IMG/VR virus record: IMGVR_UViG_3300028569_000028
Coordinates: 1-64,000 of that record
Length of the DNA stretch: 64,000 nucleotides
DNA from: a virus
Strand: one strand, 5' to 3'
The notes under the pieces were generated by a model. The model searched no databases and was not told the origin of the DNA. It worked only from the letters and a program-made list of their open reading frames with translations. A program made the translations under genes and the position numbers. This document shows positions 37,692-48,300 of the stretch, in pieces (the stretch's first letter is position 1; every line of letters begins with the position of its first letter).

Positions 37692-39758
37692 TTAAGCTGG
37701 ACCTTTTAGCATTAACGGTACTTCTTCTTCTGTTTCTTTCTTATCTTTAAGCTTACGCAATAATTCTCGAAAAGCTGGTTGCTGGTTTAGTCCAAAAAGG
37801 ATAGCTTCTTTCTGAGAAGCTGGAGCATCTACAATTTGGCTTAGAACACGGCTATATTCTTGGGAAGCTTTGTCTGGAGAAGCTTGCATAGATTGAAGAA
37901 CAGAAGCTATTTCAGAAGGATTGTCGGCTTTTAAAGTTTTTTTATAAACATTATATTGAGAACCTGCTTGTCCTCTTTCTAAACGCCTCAAAGCTTCTGA
38001 GCTAAAGTCTACCTCAGTTGGCTGCTCATAAAATTCTTTTGCTGGTTTAATAAAGGCTTCTCCAGCTGCTTTAGTTGCTGGAACAACACCTTTTTCTAGC
38101 TCTTTTTTACCGGCTACATAAGCTCCTGTAACATCTGTAAATGGGATTGGATTGATAACTTCACCTGCAGTAACGCCTAATTTTTCTACACCTTCTAATC
38201 CAGCTTCTTCGGCTCCTTTGTAAGCCATGCCCCCAGCAACTAAAGCACCTAGCGGTCCTAGAATTTTTGATGCTTTTGCGGCTGTTTTATAAAGTCCTGA
38301 GCCTTTAGCTAAAGAAGCTGCTTCTTGTATTTTGGTTCCGGTTGGTATTAGTGGCACTGTAGACAATGCTCCCAATGCTCCCCCTACTCCACCAACAGCA
38401 GATCCTGCGCCAAGTGCAGCTAATGTTTTTAATCTAGTTACTCCCGGTAAATCTTTTGCCTCTTTTACTGTTTTTTTAATTCCCGATAACGGAAACTCTG
38501 TTTGAAATCTATCCATATTTACTGGAAGCATGTCGCTCTGAAGCGGAACATTAAGCTCTACTTGTAATTCTTGAGCTTGATTAATATATTTATTTAACCT
38601 ATTAATCTCTTTATCATTTCCTGTTTTATATAGGTTTTCTATTTTTTTATCATTTGTAATTTTAATATTACCTTCAGTATCTAAGCCTAATCCGAACTCC
38701 CTCATTCCTTTTTCAAGCTGTATAGCTTTTTGAGATTGAGCCTGTCCTTTTTTATATCCCTCAGCCCCTTCTAAATCTTTTAAATAGTTAGAAACGTTTC
38801 TAGCAATTTCTTGTTTAAATTTTTCAGCTTCACTTGGAGCAGCTAGGTAACTTAGTTGGTCTTGTAAACCTCTAACATAACTTGCTAAATTCTCAGGTGA
38901 TATGGAGCCTGTTTTTAAAAAGTCTATTTCTTTTCTTAAAGCTTCTCCTAATTCTTTTTGTATTTTTTTATTAGCTAGTTCTGGACGAGCCTGTAAAAGC
39001 TCTCCCGGAATATTAGTAGATTTTTCAAAATCCTTTAAAGTTGGAGGAATAGATTCGGTAGGACTTTTTGCTAATTCTGGAATAGTTTCTGAAAGTTTTG
39101 AATTAACATTTTTCAATTCTTGAGATAATGTATTAATTTCTTTATTTCTTTCTATTGATTCAATGCCAGATTCTTGAATTTTTAATAATTTATTTTTTAG
39201 TATTTCTTGTTCATCTAATAAACTTTGTAATTCTGAAGCTTTTTTAGAAGGAACTTTTTTAGCTTGTGGCATTTCTTCTGGAGCAAGTTCCATTACTGGA
39301 CCTTTGGTAATATCCCCCAGTTCTGGTATAATTTCTTGACCGCTAATAGGAGCTAAACCTTTAAGACTTTCAACTCCACGCTTTCTAGCTTCAAAGCCAG
39401 CTTGTCTTGTTTGTTGTGTTAGTTCTTGAAATTTATCTAAAAGATCTGAGAATGACCTAGCTTTTTTGTAATCTTCCGGGGCTTCAGATATAGTTTTCAT
39501 TTGTTGAGGAGTTAACACTCCAACTTTTTCTAAAGCGTATTGTCCTGCTCCAGAAACTCCTCTACGCAAAGCTTCTGTTGCTAAACCACCTGTTATTGCT
39601 GCGGTTTTTATTTTAGGTTGTTCAGATATAGGTTCCTGTTTTGTAACTACTGTTTCATTTACATCTTCTGTATCTTCAAAAGCAGGTAATGATTCTGTTT
39701 GATCAAAACTTGGTAATTCCTCAGTATCTTCAAAAGCTGGAAGTTTTTCATTTGCCAT
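37692..39758 (-). CDS. large internal virion/ejection-type protein, 688 aa
   Basis: N-terminal acidic repeats (LPAFEDTEELPSFDQTESLP) are followed by a long helical, coiled-coil-rich region and two Gly/Ala-rich hydrophobic stretches (LGAGSAVGGVGGALGAL and LGPLGALVAGGMAY). Gly-zipper segments that can cross membranes are typical of podovirus ejection proteins. There is no sequence family I can name. It lies three bases after the 416-aa gene. Confidence 0.6.
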   Translation of the reverse strand: MANEKLPAFEDTEELPSFDQTESLPAFEDTEDVNETVVTKQEPISEQPKIKTAAITGGLATEALRRGVSGAGQYALEKVGVLTPQQMKTISEAPEDYKKARSFSDLLDKFQELTQQTRQAGFEARKRGVESLKGLAPISGQEIIPELGDITKGPVMELAPEEMPQAKKVPSKKASELQSLLDEQEILKNKLLKIQESGIESIERNKEINTLSQELKNVNSKLSETIPELAKSPTESIPPTLKDFEKSTNIPGELLQARPELANKKIQKELGEALRKEIDFLKTGSISPENLASYVRGLQDQLSYLAAPSEAEKFKQEIARNVSNYLKDLEGAEGYKKGQAQSQKAIQLEKGMREFGLGLDTEGNIKITNDKKIENLYKTGNDKEINRLNKYINQAQELQVELNVPLQSDMLPVNMDRFQTEFPLSGIKKTVKEAKDLPGVTRLKTLAALGAGSAVGGVGGALGALSTVPLIPTGTKIQEAASLAKGSGLYKTAAKASKILGPLGALVAGGMAYKGAEEAGLEGVEKLGVTAGEVINPIPFTDVTGAYVAGKKELEKGVVPATKAAGEAFIKPAKEFYEQPTEVDFSSEALRRLERGQAGSQYNVYKKTLKADNPSEIASVLQSMQASPDKASQEYSRVLSQIVDAPASQKEAILFGLNQQPAFRELLRKLKDKKETEEEVPLMLKGPA

Positions 39759-39760
39759 AA

Positions 39761-41011
39761 TTAATCCACGAATCTTATTGGTTTTAAAGTAGTTGTATCA
39801 TATTCTACAGTTCTTCCACTCTTTTTATCTTTTCTAAGAAGTGTTTGAGATTTAGTTGTAGTTGGTTGTTCTTGTTGTTGCAAAACTAAATCTGGACGAA
39901 TAGTTTCTTTAACCTCGCCTTCTGACATTTTAGTACGCTTAGTACCTTGTTTTGCATATACGTTTAATCTATCTTGTAAATCTCTTTGTCCTGCTTTTTC
40001 AAAAGTATTGGCAAGTTGATTCATAAATTTTTTATTATTCTCAGTTAATGTACCAGTAGCAAGCTCTTGTGCAGCTTGTTGTAATCTATCTAAAACTGCT
40101 CTACTTCCACCAAATACGCTAACATCTTGGTCTGTTAATGTTCCAACTTCTCCAGATGCTCTTGCTGCAAAACGCTTAGCAGCCTCTGCTCCAATTGGGT
40201 TGTTTTCAGAAAGAAAATCTCTCATAGTTCTTGCAGAAGCCATTCTTTCTTCTGCTTTTACAACTTGTTTATCTTTATTAAAAGATTCCTGCAAATTCTT
40301 TACTTTATCATATTCAAATTTATCTTCTCTAAACTGTCTGGACTCTTCTTTCCCAGCCCCCATCCTTTCAACTTGCTTTCCATATAGTCTGTTCTTTTCT
40401 TCCATTGCTTGAATGCGTTGTTTTTCTAATTCTCTTTTAGCTGTAGAAGATTCACCTATAGCTAATTGCTTATATTGATCCATCAATGCTTGTCTTCTAG
40501 CAGCAACATCACTTTGAATCTCTGGAGCTGTTGCAAACATATCAGCAACTTTACCCAATCCAGCACCTTGCTGAACTTGTACTCCCGGAGCTTTAACATT
40601 CATTTGACCTTGAGCATTAAGATACGTAGCTAACGCATCCCCAATACTTCCGCCAACTTTTAGCATTCTATCACGACTTCTGGCATCTTCCAAGCTTTGC
40701 TGATCTTTTCCAAGCATTTTTTGATACTCAGCAATTAAAGCTTCTGACTTTGACATTGTAGTTTTTGTGTCATCTGTGTCATCTTTAGCTGGAGGAGCTG
40801 GGGCTTTTGGGGCAGTTGAGGATTTAGTACTTTTTTGTGTATCTATTTTTGGAGCTACAATTGGAGCAACTTGTGGAACAACAACTTCTGGAGCTTGCAT
40901 AGATAGCTGAGCAAGTTCTTCTGGAGTTAATGGAGCATTATCTTCTTGTGCTCCAAAAGCACTCATTAGCTCATTATTATTTAGCTGATCTAAAAAAATG
41001 TTTTTAGCCAT
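39761..41011 (-). CDS. structural protein, coiled-coil rich, 416 aa
   Basis: A disordered Pro/Ala-rich N-terminus (APIVAPKIDT, APKAPAPPAKDDTDD) is followed by helical Gln/Lys/Glu-rich coiled coils. DVSVFGGSRAVLDRLQQAAQ in the middle is more ordered. Part of the three-gene set with 688 and 320 aa, likely internal virion proteins. Confidence 0.55.
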   Translation of the reverse strand: MAKNIFLDQLNNNELMSAFGAQEDNAPLTPEELAQLSMQAPEVVVPQVAPIVAPKIDTQKSTKSSTAPKAPAPPAKDDTDDTKTTMSKSEALIAEYQKMLGKDQQSLEDARSRDRMLKVGGSIGDALATYLNAQGQMNVKAPGVQVQQGAGLGKVADMFATAPEIQSDVAARRQALMDQYKQLAIGESSTAKRELEKQRIQAMEEKNRLYGKQVERMGAGKEESRQFREDKFEYDKVKNLQESFNKDKQVVKAEERMASARTMRDFLSENNPIGAEAAKRFAARASGEVGTLTDQDVSVFGGSRAVLDRLQQAAQELATGTLTENNKKFMNQLANTFEKAGQRDLQDRLNVYAKQGTKRTKMSEGEVKETIRPDLVLQQQEQPTTTKSQTLLRKDKKSGRTVEYDTTTLKPIRFVD

Positions 41012-41022
41012 ATTATTTATTC

Positions 41023-41985
41023 CTATTTCAATTTATTCATGTAAAAATCATCATAAGGATTAGCTGCAGTATCTCCACCATAACCACTCATTGCTGTTTG
41101 AGTTCCAGCTCCTGCGGCTGCACTTTTACCATAAGCTCCCATACCAGCAGCACCTACTGTACCTGCTAAGTTTAACATAGCTCCAGTTTGAGCTTGCTTA
41201 GCTTGTTGAGCCGCTGCCGCCTGTTTTTGCAAATTATCCGCCATTGAAGTTTGTGCCCCAGAGACTCCAGTAGCTTTTGCCATTTCCATTCGAAACTGTT
41301 CAGGAATTAAACCTTTATTTGCTATTTCCATTTGATTTCTTGTAGCAGTTCCCATATTTGCGATATTTTGTTTTTGTTGTATATTAAATAAATTAATAGC
41401 TTCTCTTGCTCTTTTATTTTCTAAATTAATTTCATCAGCTCTGGTAGCTTTCTGTCCAGCAAGTCCGAGTTGTTGTTGTTGCATTCCAGAAGCCATATTT
41501 GATTGTTGTCCTAAAGCTGCCATTCTTGCTTGTTGAGCTTGAGCTGCTGTTTGTAAAGCAACATCCCTTCCACTTTGACCTGCACCTTGAACTGCTTGTG
41601 CCTGAAGAGCTAACTTCTGTCCTTGACCAAGAGTTGGATCTTCTTTAAGTTGCTGTAAACGAGCTTGTTCTGAGCCGGCAATTCTACCAAGTCCTTCTTC
41701 TAAGTTTAATCTAGATTGAGCATCAAGTCCACCAGCTTCTGTAACTCCAGTAATTCCTTCTAATGCTGCCATTTGTGCAGCTTGAAGTCTTGGGTCCATT
41801 GCAATTTCTTCAAATCTGGATGGTCCTAATGCTTCAGCTTCCAATTGTCCTACAAGTTCTGGAGCTTCCAATGCAATTTTTTGAGCTTCAATTGTTGGAA
41901 TACCGATAGCTTCTAGACGGGCAATGTTGTCTCGCATAAGCTTGTTGGCTGATTTCATTTCACTTTTTCCAGCATTTTTACTCAT
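41023..41985 (-). CDS. structural protein, Ala/Gln-rich helical, 320 aa
   Basis: Long Ala/Gln/Met-rich helices (AQQARMAALGQQSNMASGMQ) and a Gly/Ala end (LNLAGTVGAAGMGAYGKSAA). Composition matches ejection proteins in other phages, and it lies between the GNAT-like gene and the 416-aa gene. Overlaps the GNAT-like gene by eight bases. Confidence 0.55.
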   Translation of the reverse strand: MSKNAGKSEMKSANKLMRDNIARLEAIGIPTIEAQKIALEAPELVGQLEAEALGPSRFEEIAMDPRLQAAQMAALEGITGVTEAGGLDAQSRLNLEEGLGRIAGSEQARLQQLKEDPTLGQGQKLALQAQAVQGAGQSGRDVALQTAAQAQQARMAALGQQSNMASGMQQQQLGLAGQKATRADEINLENKRAREAINLFNIQQKQNIANMGTATRNQMEIANKGLIPEQFRMEMAKATGVSGAQTSMADNLQKQAAAAQQAKQAQTGAMLNLAGTVGAAGMGAYGKSAAAGAGTQTAMSGYGGDTAANPYDDFYMNKLK

Positions 41986-42334
41986 ATCTCACACCTCTAT
42001 TATAAATTATCTGATAAACATCTTCGTAATTATGTTGCATTCCAAAAAGCCTACAAAGATGCGCAGTTCTTTGTTGGGTAAACTCAGAAGTGCTTTTACT
42101 TATTTGAGCAGAAATTGTTTTACATTCTTTTTGTTTAGCAATTTCTTCTACTTTAGTTGCTAATTCTTTCCACTTATCTCTACCCCTTGCTAGAGGAGTT
42201 ACGTACATTTCTATAATTTTTATACATTTAACTGGACCAATTTCCTGTAGCTCATAAGTTACAAAGCTATCTTCATCCTCTAAGGTTTCCCAGTTAACCG
42301 TTTCTTTAACAAACTCTGCGTATAGACTAGCCAT
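41978..42334 (-). CDS. GNAT-like protein, 118 aa
   Basis: A beta-alpha pattern with IIEMYVTPLARGRDKWKELA and a C-terminal YNRGVRYE looks like a reduced acetyltransferase (GNAT) fold, which occurs beside internal virion genes in several podoviruses. The usual acetyl-CoA loop (Q/RxxGxG/A) is degenerate here (LARGRDKW), so catalysis is uncertain. Adjacent stop/start with the 740-aa gene. Confidence 0.5.
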   Translation of the reverse strand: MASLYAEFVKETVNWETLEDEDSFVTYELQEIGPVKCIKIIEMYVTPLARGRDKWKELATKVEEIAKQKECKTISAQISKSTSEFTQQRTAHLCRLFGMQHNYEDVYQIIYNRGVRYE

Positions 42335-44556
42335 TAACTTTGCCTACGCAATAAATCCGTTAAAGCTGCAGTTCTTGCTCTTGTTGCTTCTGTATCAACA
42401 ATATTAGCTCTATTTTCAAATCCTTGACCTTGTAGAAATTGAGCATATTTATTTTGTAAATCTTGAATTGCTAAATCTTTTGCTATTGCAGAACCATAAG
42501 CTTTCATCTCTCCAGTATTAATACCGCCTATAGCTCCTCCGATTCCTCGTAAAGCACTGCCTATAGCTCCGCTAGAGCTTCCGCCAACATTAGAGATAGC
42601 TCCTCCAACTTTTGAGCGAGCATCTTGAACTCCTGTTGCAATAGTTCCTAATCCTTTAATTCCTAATTTTTCTTCTAGTTCTTTTGCAAGATCAGTATAC
42701 AATTGAGTTGTGTCTAAAGTATTAGCCCCTGCGAATCCCCCAACAGCTCCTCCTATTGCAGCTCCTATACCAGCACCAATAGGACCAGTTCCAGTCATAG
42801 CACCAATACTAGCCCCTGTACTAGCTCCTGCACCAACACCTTCTAGTGCCGATCCGCCAATTCCTTCTTGTATATCTCTACTAGTTGATGTAGCACCTAA
42901 ATATTTATTAAGCAAGTCTTTATCTGACAGTAGAGATTTTATCCCTTCTGTACCTTCTGCACCAACATCGTACCCAGCTTGACGAAGCATGTCAGATACA
43001 TTCCCTTCAACAGATGCACCGTATGTTTTTGTTTTTTTACCATATACATTACCACGAGATACTTTCTTTTCTCCCGTTCCTGTTAATGTAGCTCCCTCGG
43101 CTGCAGTTTTAAATCCTTGCTGAGATTCATTTAACAACCTTCTAAAAGACTCGACATCTAAGGAAGATGATAAATCCTGAGTTCCGGCTTTTGATAAATC
43201 GCTATATGTTAAATCTTTTTGTAATTCTCTTGAAATATCTGTACCAGCAAGTTGTTGTAATGCAAGTTGTCTAGAAAGTTCATCTTTAGTAATAAGTTTA
43301 GCACGTTCTGCTTCAGCAGCTTTGATATCTTCTGGACGAATGTTATAAAGTCCCTCACCCGCTCCAATTCCTAAAACAGCAGCTTCTTCTGCAGATAATT
43401 CCCATTGTGGCTTAGTTTTAGTTGCTAATGATTGTTTAAAATACTCTGGAAGTCTATCCCACTCTGTTTGATAAACTGGATTACCTGCTGTATCTACAAT
43501 TTGCTTTCCTGCAGAATCAAGTTTTGCAATTTTATTGCCTTGCGTATCAACTGCTGGAGTTTTAATTAAATCATCAATTCTTTTTTCTGTAGCTTGTTCT
43601 TCTACAGCTCTTGCTCCAGTAAACTCTTGTCTTGCTCCAGATCGAATCCCTTCAATTACGGCTTGTCTTTGTACTGCCTCATTGGTGGAAAGATTCTGAG
43701 CAGCTTGTAAAGCTTCTTGAGCTTTAGCAGCTGGTTGAGCTTGTTCTTGTAGTTGTTTAACGCCTTGCTGAGATGCGTTTAAAAGAAGAGCATCAAGCTT
43801 TGACACACCCCTTCCATATTCTCTCGTTCTACCAAATACATCTTTTAAAAGCTGCTCTCTACCTAACGCAGTCTGAGTCTTTTGTGCCGCTTCCTGAGCT
43901 GTTCTAGCTTTCTGAGATGCTTGTTCGTAAAGCCCCGCTTGCTGAAGAGAAGCCGGTCCTTGATATTGAGCATTAATAATTTCAGCAAAACGCTGTTGTT
44001 GTTCTGGAGTGAAATATTGTTGAGCTTGAGCTTGTGGCTGAGTTGGTGCTTGAGTGGGGGTTGGAATAGCTGGAGCTTGTCCTTCTACTAATGCTGCAGC
44101 TTGTGTTTGTGGTTGTGGTTGTGGAGCTTGATAAGTCGCTCCTCTAGCAGTTCCAACAATACCTTTAGCTTCTTGTGCAGCTGTTTCCATACTCTTGATG
44201 GAGCCAGCTTCCATTCGTCTTCCAAACGCTTCCTGAGCTTGTTGTGTGCCTTTTTGAGCACCTGCTCCAAGTTTCTGAACCTGTTGAGTAGCGGCTTGAG
44301 CAACACGCTGTTGCCCTCCACTTTGAGCGGCTTGTAAATAATTTTTTAAATTGGAAAAAGTGCCAGTTCCAGCTTTAGGCTGTTTTGGCATTGGCATTGA
44401 TGATTGGGATGGTTGACTCGCTCCAATAGTTGCTGGAGCGGAGGAAGCCTGTTGAGGCTGTTGTTCTTCGGGCTGTGGTTGACCAGCCATGCCTTGACCT
44501 AGTGCTTGGCTTGTACCTTGACCTTGTTGTTGTTCTTCGTCTTTTACAATAGCCAT
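42334..44556 (-). CDS. large internal virion protein with Gly-zipper segment, 740 aa
   Basis: The first 190 residues are Gln/Pro/Ala-rich and probably disordered. A Gly-zipper region (GASIGAMTGTGPIGAGIGAA) near residue 595 could insert into membrane. It is first in a block after a late-type promoter (44573-44587), with GAGG upstream of ATG. Likely an ejection or channel-forming protein. Confidence 0.6.
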   Translation of the reverse strand: MAIVKDEEQQQGQGTSQALGQGMAGQPQPEEQQPQQASSAPATIGASQPSQSSMPMPKQPKAGTGTFSNLKNYLQAAQSGGQQRVAQAATQQVQKLGAGAQKGTQQAQEAFGRRMEAGSIKSMETAAQEAKGIVGTARGATYQAPQPQPQTQAAALVEGQAPAIPTPTQAPTQPQAQAQQYFTPEQQQRFAEIINAQYQGPASLQQAGLYEQASQKARTAQEAAQKTQTALGREQLLKDVFGRTREYGRGVSKLDALLLNASQQGVKQLQEQAQPAAKAQEALQAAQNLSTNEAVQRQAVIEGIRSGARQEFTGARAVEEQATEKRIDDLIKTPAVDTQGNKIAKLDSAGKQIVDTAGNPVYQTEWDRLPEYFKQSLATKTKPQWELSAEEAAVLGIGAGEGLYNIRPEDIKAAEAERAKLITKDELSRQLALQQLAGTDISRELQKDLTYSDLSKAGTQDLSSSLDVESFRRLLNESQQGFKTAAEGATLTGTGEKKVSRGNVYGKKTKTYGASVEGNVSDMLRQAGYDVGAEGTEGIKSLLSDKDLLNKYLGATSTSRDIQEGIGGSALEGVGAGASTGASIGAMTGTGPIGAGIGAAIGGAVGGFAGANTLDTTQLYTDLAKELEEKLGIKGLGTIATGVQDARSKVGGAISNVGGSSSGAIGSALRGIGGAIGGINTGEMKAYGSAIAKDLAIQDLQNKYAQFLQGQGFENRANIVDTEATRARTAALTDLLRRQS

Positions 44557-44572
44557 ATGTATTTTTCCTCTG

Positions 44573-44587
44573 TAATATAAGGGTGTT
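44573..44587 (-). promoter_or_regulatory. late-type promoter motif, site A
   Basis: On the - strand this reads AACACCCTTATATTA, followed by CAGAGG. The same element precedes the gene blocks at 51568 and 58237. There is no -35 hexamer; the upstream sequence is only AT-rich. It lies 17 bases ahead of the 740-aa gene. Confidence 0.65.
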
Positions 44588-44967
44588 AAATGGCATTTTT
44601 CACATTCAACACAATATCAATTACTTATAACTATTGCCAGTCTCACAAAGTTATGCTATATTTGTGAACGGAGACTAACATCTCCTCTTTTTGCTCTTTT
44701 GGACCGTGAAATAGAGAGTTTACAAGCGAACTCGATATATGAGCCGGTGTAGGAAACGAAATACTCAACTAGGTGTCGTAAAACCACTAAGTACCTAGCG
44801 GAAAGCCAGAGAGTTAAACAAAACAACTTATAGACTTGGGGTTTTGTAGAAAAGAGAAATTCAGGTTAAAAGCCCCAGCCTTATCCCCAATTAGCTAAAA
44901 AGCACATTAAGGATTTGGTTTTACTAAAAAGAGATTTAAGCTCTATATAAGTGAAACTATGTCAAAA
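44588..44967. other. non-coding gap between virion blocks
   Basis: No reading frame is convincing. It contains a rightward sigma-70-like promoter (44634-44662) and, just after it, a small hairpin (GGAGA/TCTCC, 44670-44685) followed by T-rich sequence. Other inverted repeats include CTAGGT/ACCTAG around 44770-44800. On the leftward strand, AGAG/CTCT plus TTTTT near 44937-44955 may be a weak terminator for the 135-aa gene. It may encode an antisense or regulatory RNA. Confidence 0.5.
44634..44662 (+). promoter_or_regulatory. rightward sigma-70 promoter, extended -10
   Basis: TTGCCA (44634-44639), a 17-base spacer and TATATT (44657-44662) preceded by TGC, an extended -10. It points against the virion genes. 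Nothing coding lies downstream on this strand, so the product would be an RNA antisense to the 135-aa gene or stopped at the hairpin at 44670. Confidence 0.55.
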
Positions 44968-45375
44968 TTACTGAATAAGCTCCAGCGTTAACCTATACTT
45001 TACTCCAGTAGTAAATCCCACCCCATAATTAATCTTAACAATGCCATTGCCTTGAAAGCTCCAGTCAAGATATGGAACCTGAGAAATTCTTGAAGCATTA
45101 GTAATGTTTTGAATCTTTCCAATGTGAAGCATTGAAACAAAGCTTAAGTTCGTTACAATACTAGCATTTCCAACAGGCTTGCCTGTAGAATCAAAGCTAA
45201 TATCAATGTTAACTTTGGCACGAGCTAAATTATCAAAATCAAGTTGACCATTTACAACTTGGTATATTTCATCAGCAAATTCATTATAAGAACCAGCAAC
45301 TCCCTCAATAACTTCTTGAGCTTCTTTGCTGTAATCCTCTGGAATAATTCTTCGAATATCACTTAACTTTGGCAT
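44968..45375 (-). CDS. virion-block protein, 135 aa
   Basis: Starts MPKLSDIRRIIPEDY. Helical N-terminus and beta-rich C-terminus (KVNIDISFDSTGKPVGNAS...RLTLELIQ). Immediately follows the 1528-aa gene (shared base at 45375). Similar small proteins often fit between tail or neck components; no family is recognised. Confidence 0.6.
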   Translation of the reverse strand: MPKLSDIRRIIPEDYSKEAQEVIEGVAGSYNEFADEIYQVVNGQLDFDNLARAKVNIDISFDSTGKPVGNASIVTNLSFVSMLHIGKIQNITNASRISQVPYLDWSFQGNGIVKINYGVGFTTGVKYRLTLELIQ

Positions 45376-48300
45376 TATCTATAGCCTCTAGAAGATACTT
45401 CTCTAGGCTGTAAAGAAACTCCAATGAGTTTCCATTCTTCTCTGGCATTAATATGTCTGAATTGCACATGCAAATAGCGACAGCGAGATTTATCTCTTGG
45501 TATGAGAGTCCTAACTGGAACTTCATTTCCCTCTCCGCCATAAGTTACATCTGCCCAACTATATCCATCCCAGTATCCCGGACCTTTTCCAAAGAATTCT
45601 ACAGAAGCAAAGTCATACGACCTATCAGATGAGTAAGCAACAATGCCTCCCCAAAAGTTATTCTGGTCAAAGATAAAAGTTCCCTCGGATACTTGCTTTG
45701 TCATTTCAGGCTTACCAAAATGTTGTGGAGCGTACTGCACAAGACATTTAATAGCTTTAAAGAAACTTACGTTTCCTTGAATGAACTTGTTCATGAATTT
45801 TAAAGTAACAGTGTTAAATCTTGGATTAACTACTGTAACAAGTGCTTCATAAGTTAAAAGGTCTGTAGCAAGTTTGTAATTTTTAAACCCAGTTGCGGCA
45901 ATTGTACTATTAAGATAATTAATAATGTCGTTGTAATCATCTCTAAGCTCTATAAGAGAATTAGAGTTTGAACTTGCTGGAACCATAATTCCATCAGAGT
46001 TAAGCTTTGCAACAAGCTGCACCAACTTAGCCGCTAAGCTATCTCCAGTTACTGCCTTAAGTGTTGAGTAATAATTATTGGAATTAAGAATGTCTCTATC
46101 CAGTTTCTTAAGAAGTCTGTTATATTTGTTAATATCCACATACTGAGTTTGTACTAAGACATCTCCAGCTTCGAGTTCAGCTACGGAAGAAATAATAACG
46201 GTTAAGTCATTAATTGCTCCAGCACTAATACTTCTAATAATTTCTCTATCAGATTGGTCTTGTCTTTCTAAGTTTTTTCTTTCTTTAAGAACATAAGGTC
46301 TACTAGAGGAATCTCCTAAATAAATTTTATCATCATTAGGATTTACCACTCCACAGTTAGCTGGCTTTGTCCAACGAGTCCATGCTCTTGTAAATGTATT
46401 GTATCTAAAAGCTTGAGTAGCATAGTTATCTGTTGTTTTTTCTGGAAGCCATATAATGTAACATCTATCAGATTCAGAAGCCATTCCCCAGCTCATAAGC
46501 TTATAATTAAACTTAGCGTTGGCGATTTCCTGTATCTTGTTTTCAATATTTCTGGAGATAATACCCACCCCAGTCTCTGACACAGTTACTACACCTTGGC
46601 TAGTAAGCACATAAATGAGGTTATTGAGGTTTGTGGCTGTATCTGGAGCAAAGGTAAGGGCAGAGGAGTCAGACAGTCTCACGCTGAAATTTGGAGCAGC
46701 TGAGCCTGATATAATATAAACTCCATCTTCTTTAAGGACAACAAGGCTATCTCTTAACGCCATAATGCGTTGAATGGCTTTATCTTTTGGTCCAATGTCG
46801 ATATAGTTAACTAAAGGCACTGCTTCTGGCTGATTTATCTTTGAAAAGTAAATTCTATTTCTATTTGAAGAATTATCTGATACAACATCAGCTGGGAAAA
46901 TAATTGCTTGATCAAAAGCAGAGTAAGTTGTTGTAGAGCTAAAACCTGTAATTGTTAGAGAAGTTGTAGTTGGAGTTGTAGCAACAGTTTTTCTTCCAGA
47001 TAAAATAGTGGCAGAAGTTGTTGGTTTAATAAATACATAAACATCTTGATTCGGAAGTAATTCGTGAGCCGCTGTAGTATTAATAGTAGTAGGAGCTGTA
47101 ACATTAGAAATCGTCTTAACAACTGGAATAGATGGTTCAAATACGGCAGTAGTTGTTGCATGACTGAATCCTAGAAATACTGGGTCATCAAGCAAGTTCT
47201 TAGCTTCTAAAACAATAATACCCGGTAGGTCATTTGGACCAGATAGGTAGAAAGCTGTAACTGGAGAAGAAGCATCTTTATTAATGATTCTTTCAAGTGA
47301 CCTTGCTGTATCTTCTACTGAAAGTCCTTGAGAGGCTAATCCAGATAAAAGCACTTCGTTTGCTGCAGCATTTTCTCCAAGTCCTTCTTGAAACACAGTA
47401 GGAGTTACCCAGCTCACTGCGGCAACTGACTGGGTTACGGCACTAGCGTTACCGTTGTCGGTATAAGTAAGCCTTATTACCCCAGAGCCAATATCTGTTG
47501 CTTCAAAATCTGGAATGTCAAAGAATGCACTTATGAATGCGTCAACTGAACCTTGGGTTGTATTGTCATAGCCTTCTAAAGCAACTCTTAAAAGAATAGA
47601 AGAATCATTACTTGGAGCTTCAGAGTCGTGTAATATATTAGCTGTACCGACTGCAGAGCTTAAGTCTATTGCTGTCCCATTCACCGTTAAAGATAGTTTA
47701 AAGACGTTATCACTTATTCTTATGGCATAGTACGTGCCAGCTGTTAAACCAGCAGGTAAGCTTGCTCCAGAGATTGCTACTTTGTCGTTTGTTGCTAAGC
47801 CGTGTGCAGCTATGGTAATTTCTTCTGTTGTTGCATTTACTGCAGTATCTGTAAAGCTAAAGCTAACAGTACCCTTATCAAACCAGACTCTATACTTAAC
47901 TCTATCTTGAGCTGACATTACATCGAAATAAGATCCTCCAGTTGTCTCAGCTTTTTTCTTAGCTGTGAAATCTACAATTTCATTCCTTCCAACAAAAGTG
48001 TAAGTTCTAACAATTTGAGAATTAGCGATGTATAATTTAGAAACTCCAGAAGTGAACTGGCTTACAGAAAGTAAATTGAATTGAACTCTATGCCTTTCTT
48101 TTGTATTGGCATAGAAAGCTGAGCCTTTAAACACAGCAACATCATGCGCTACTGGAGGAGCTTCATTTGACTGAAGAGAACCTTCGCCAGTTACAGGATT
48201 ATTATAAAGAAATAACCCACCTTGTCTAAATGTTTCTGGAACAATGTCGCTAAAAGTAATGCTTGATGGAATTGGAGAAGAATCTTCAACGACTGCATAT

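Noticed and set aside
44700-44800. Possible ribozyme or group I intron core (TATATGAG ... CGAAAT)
   Set aside because: The hammerhead CUGANGA core is not matched and no group I P/Q/R/S elements are recognisable; there is no interrupted gene.
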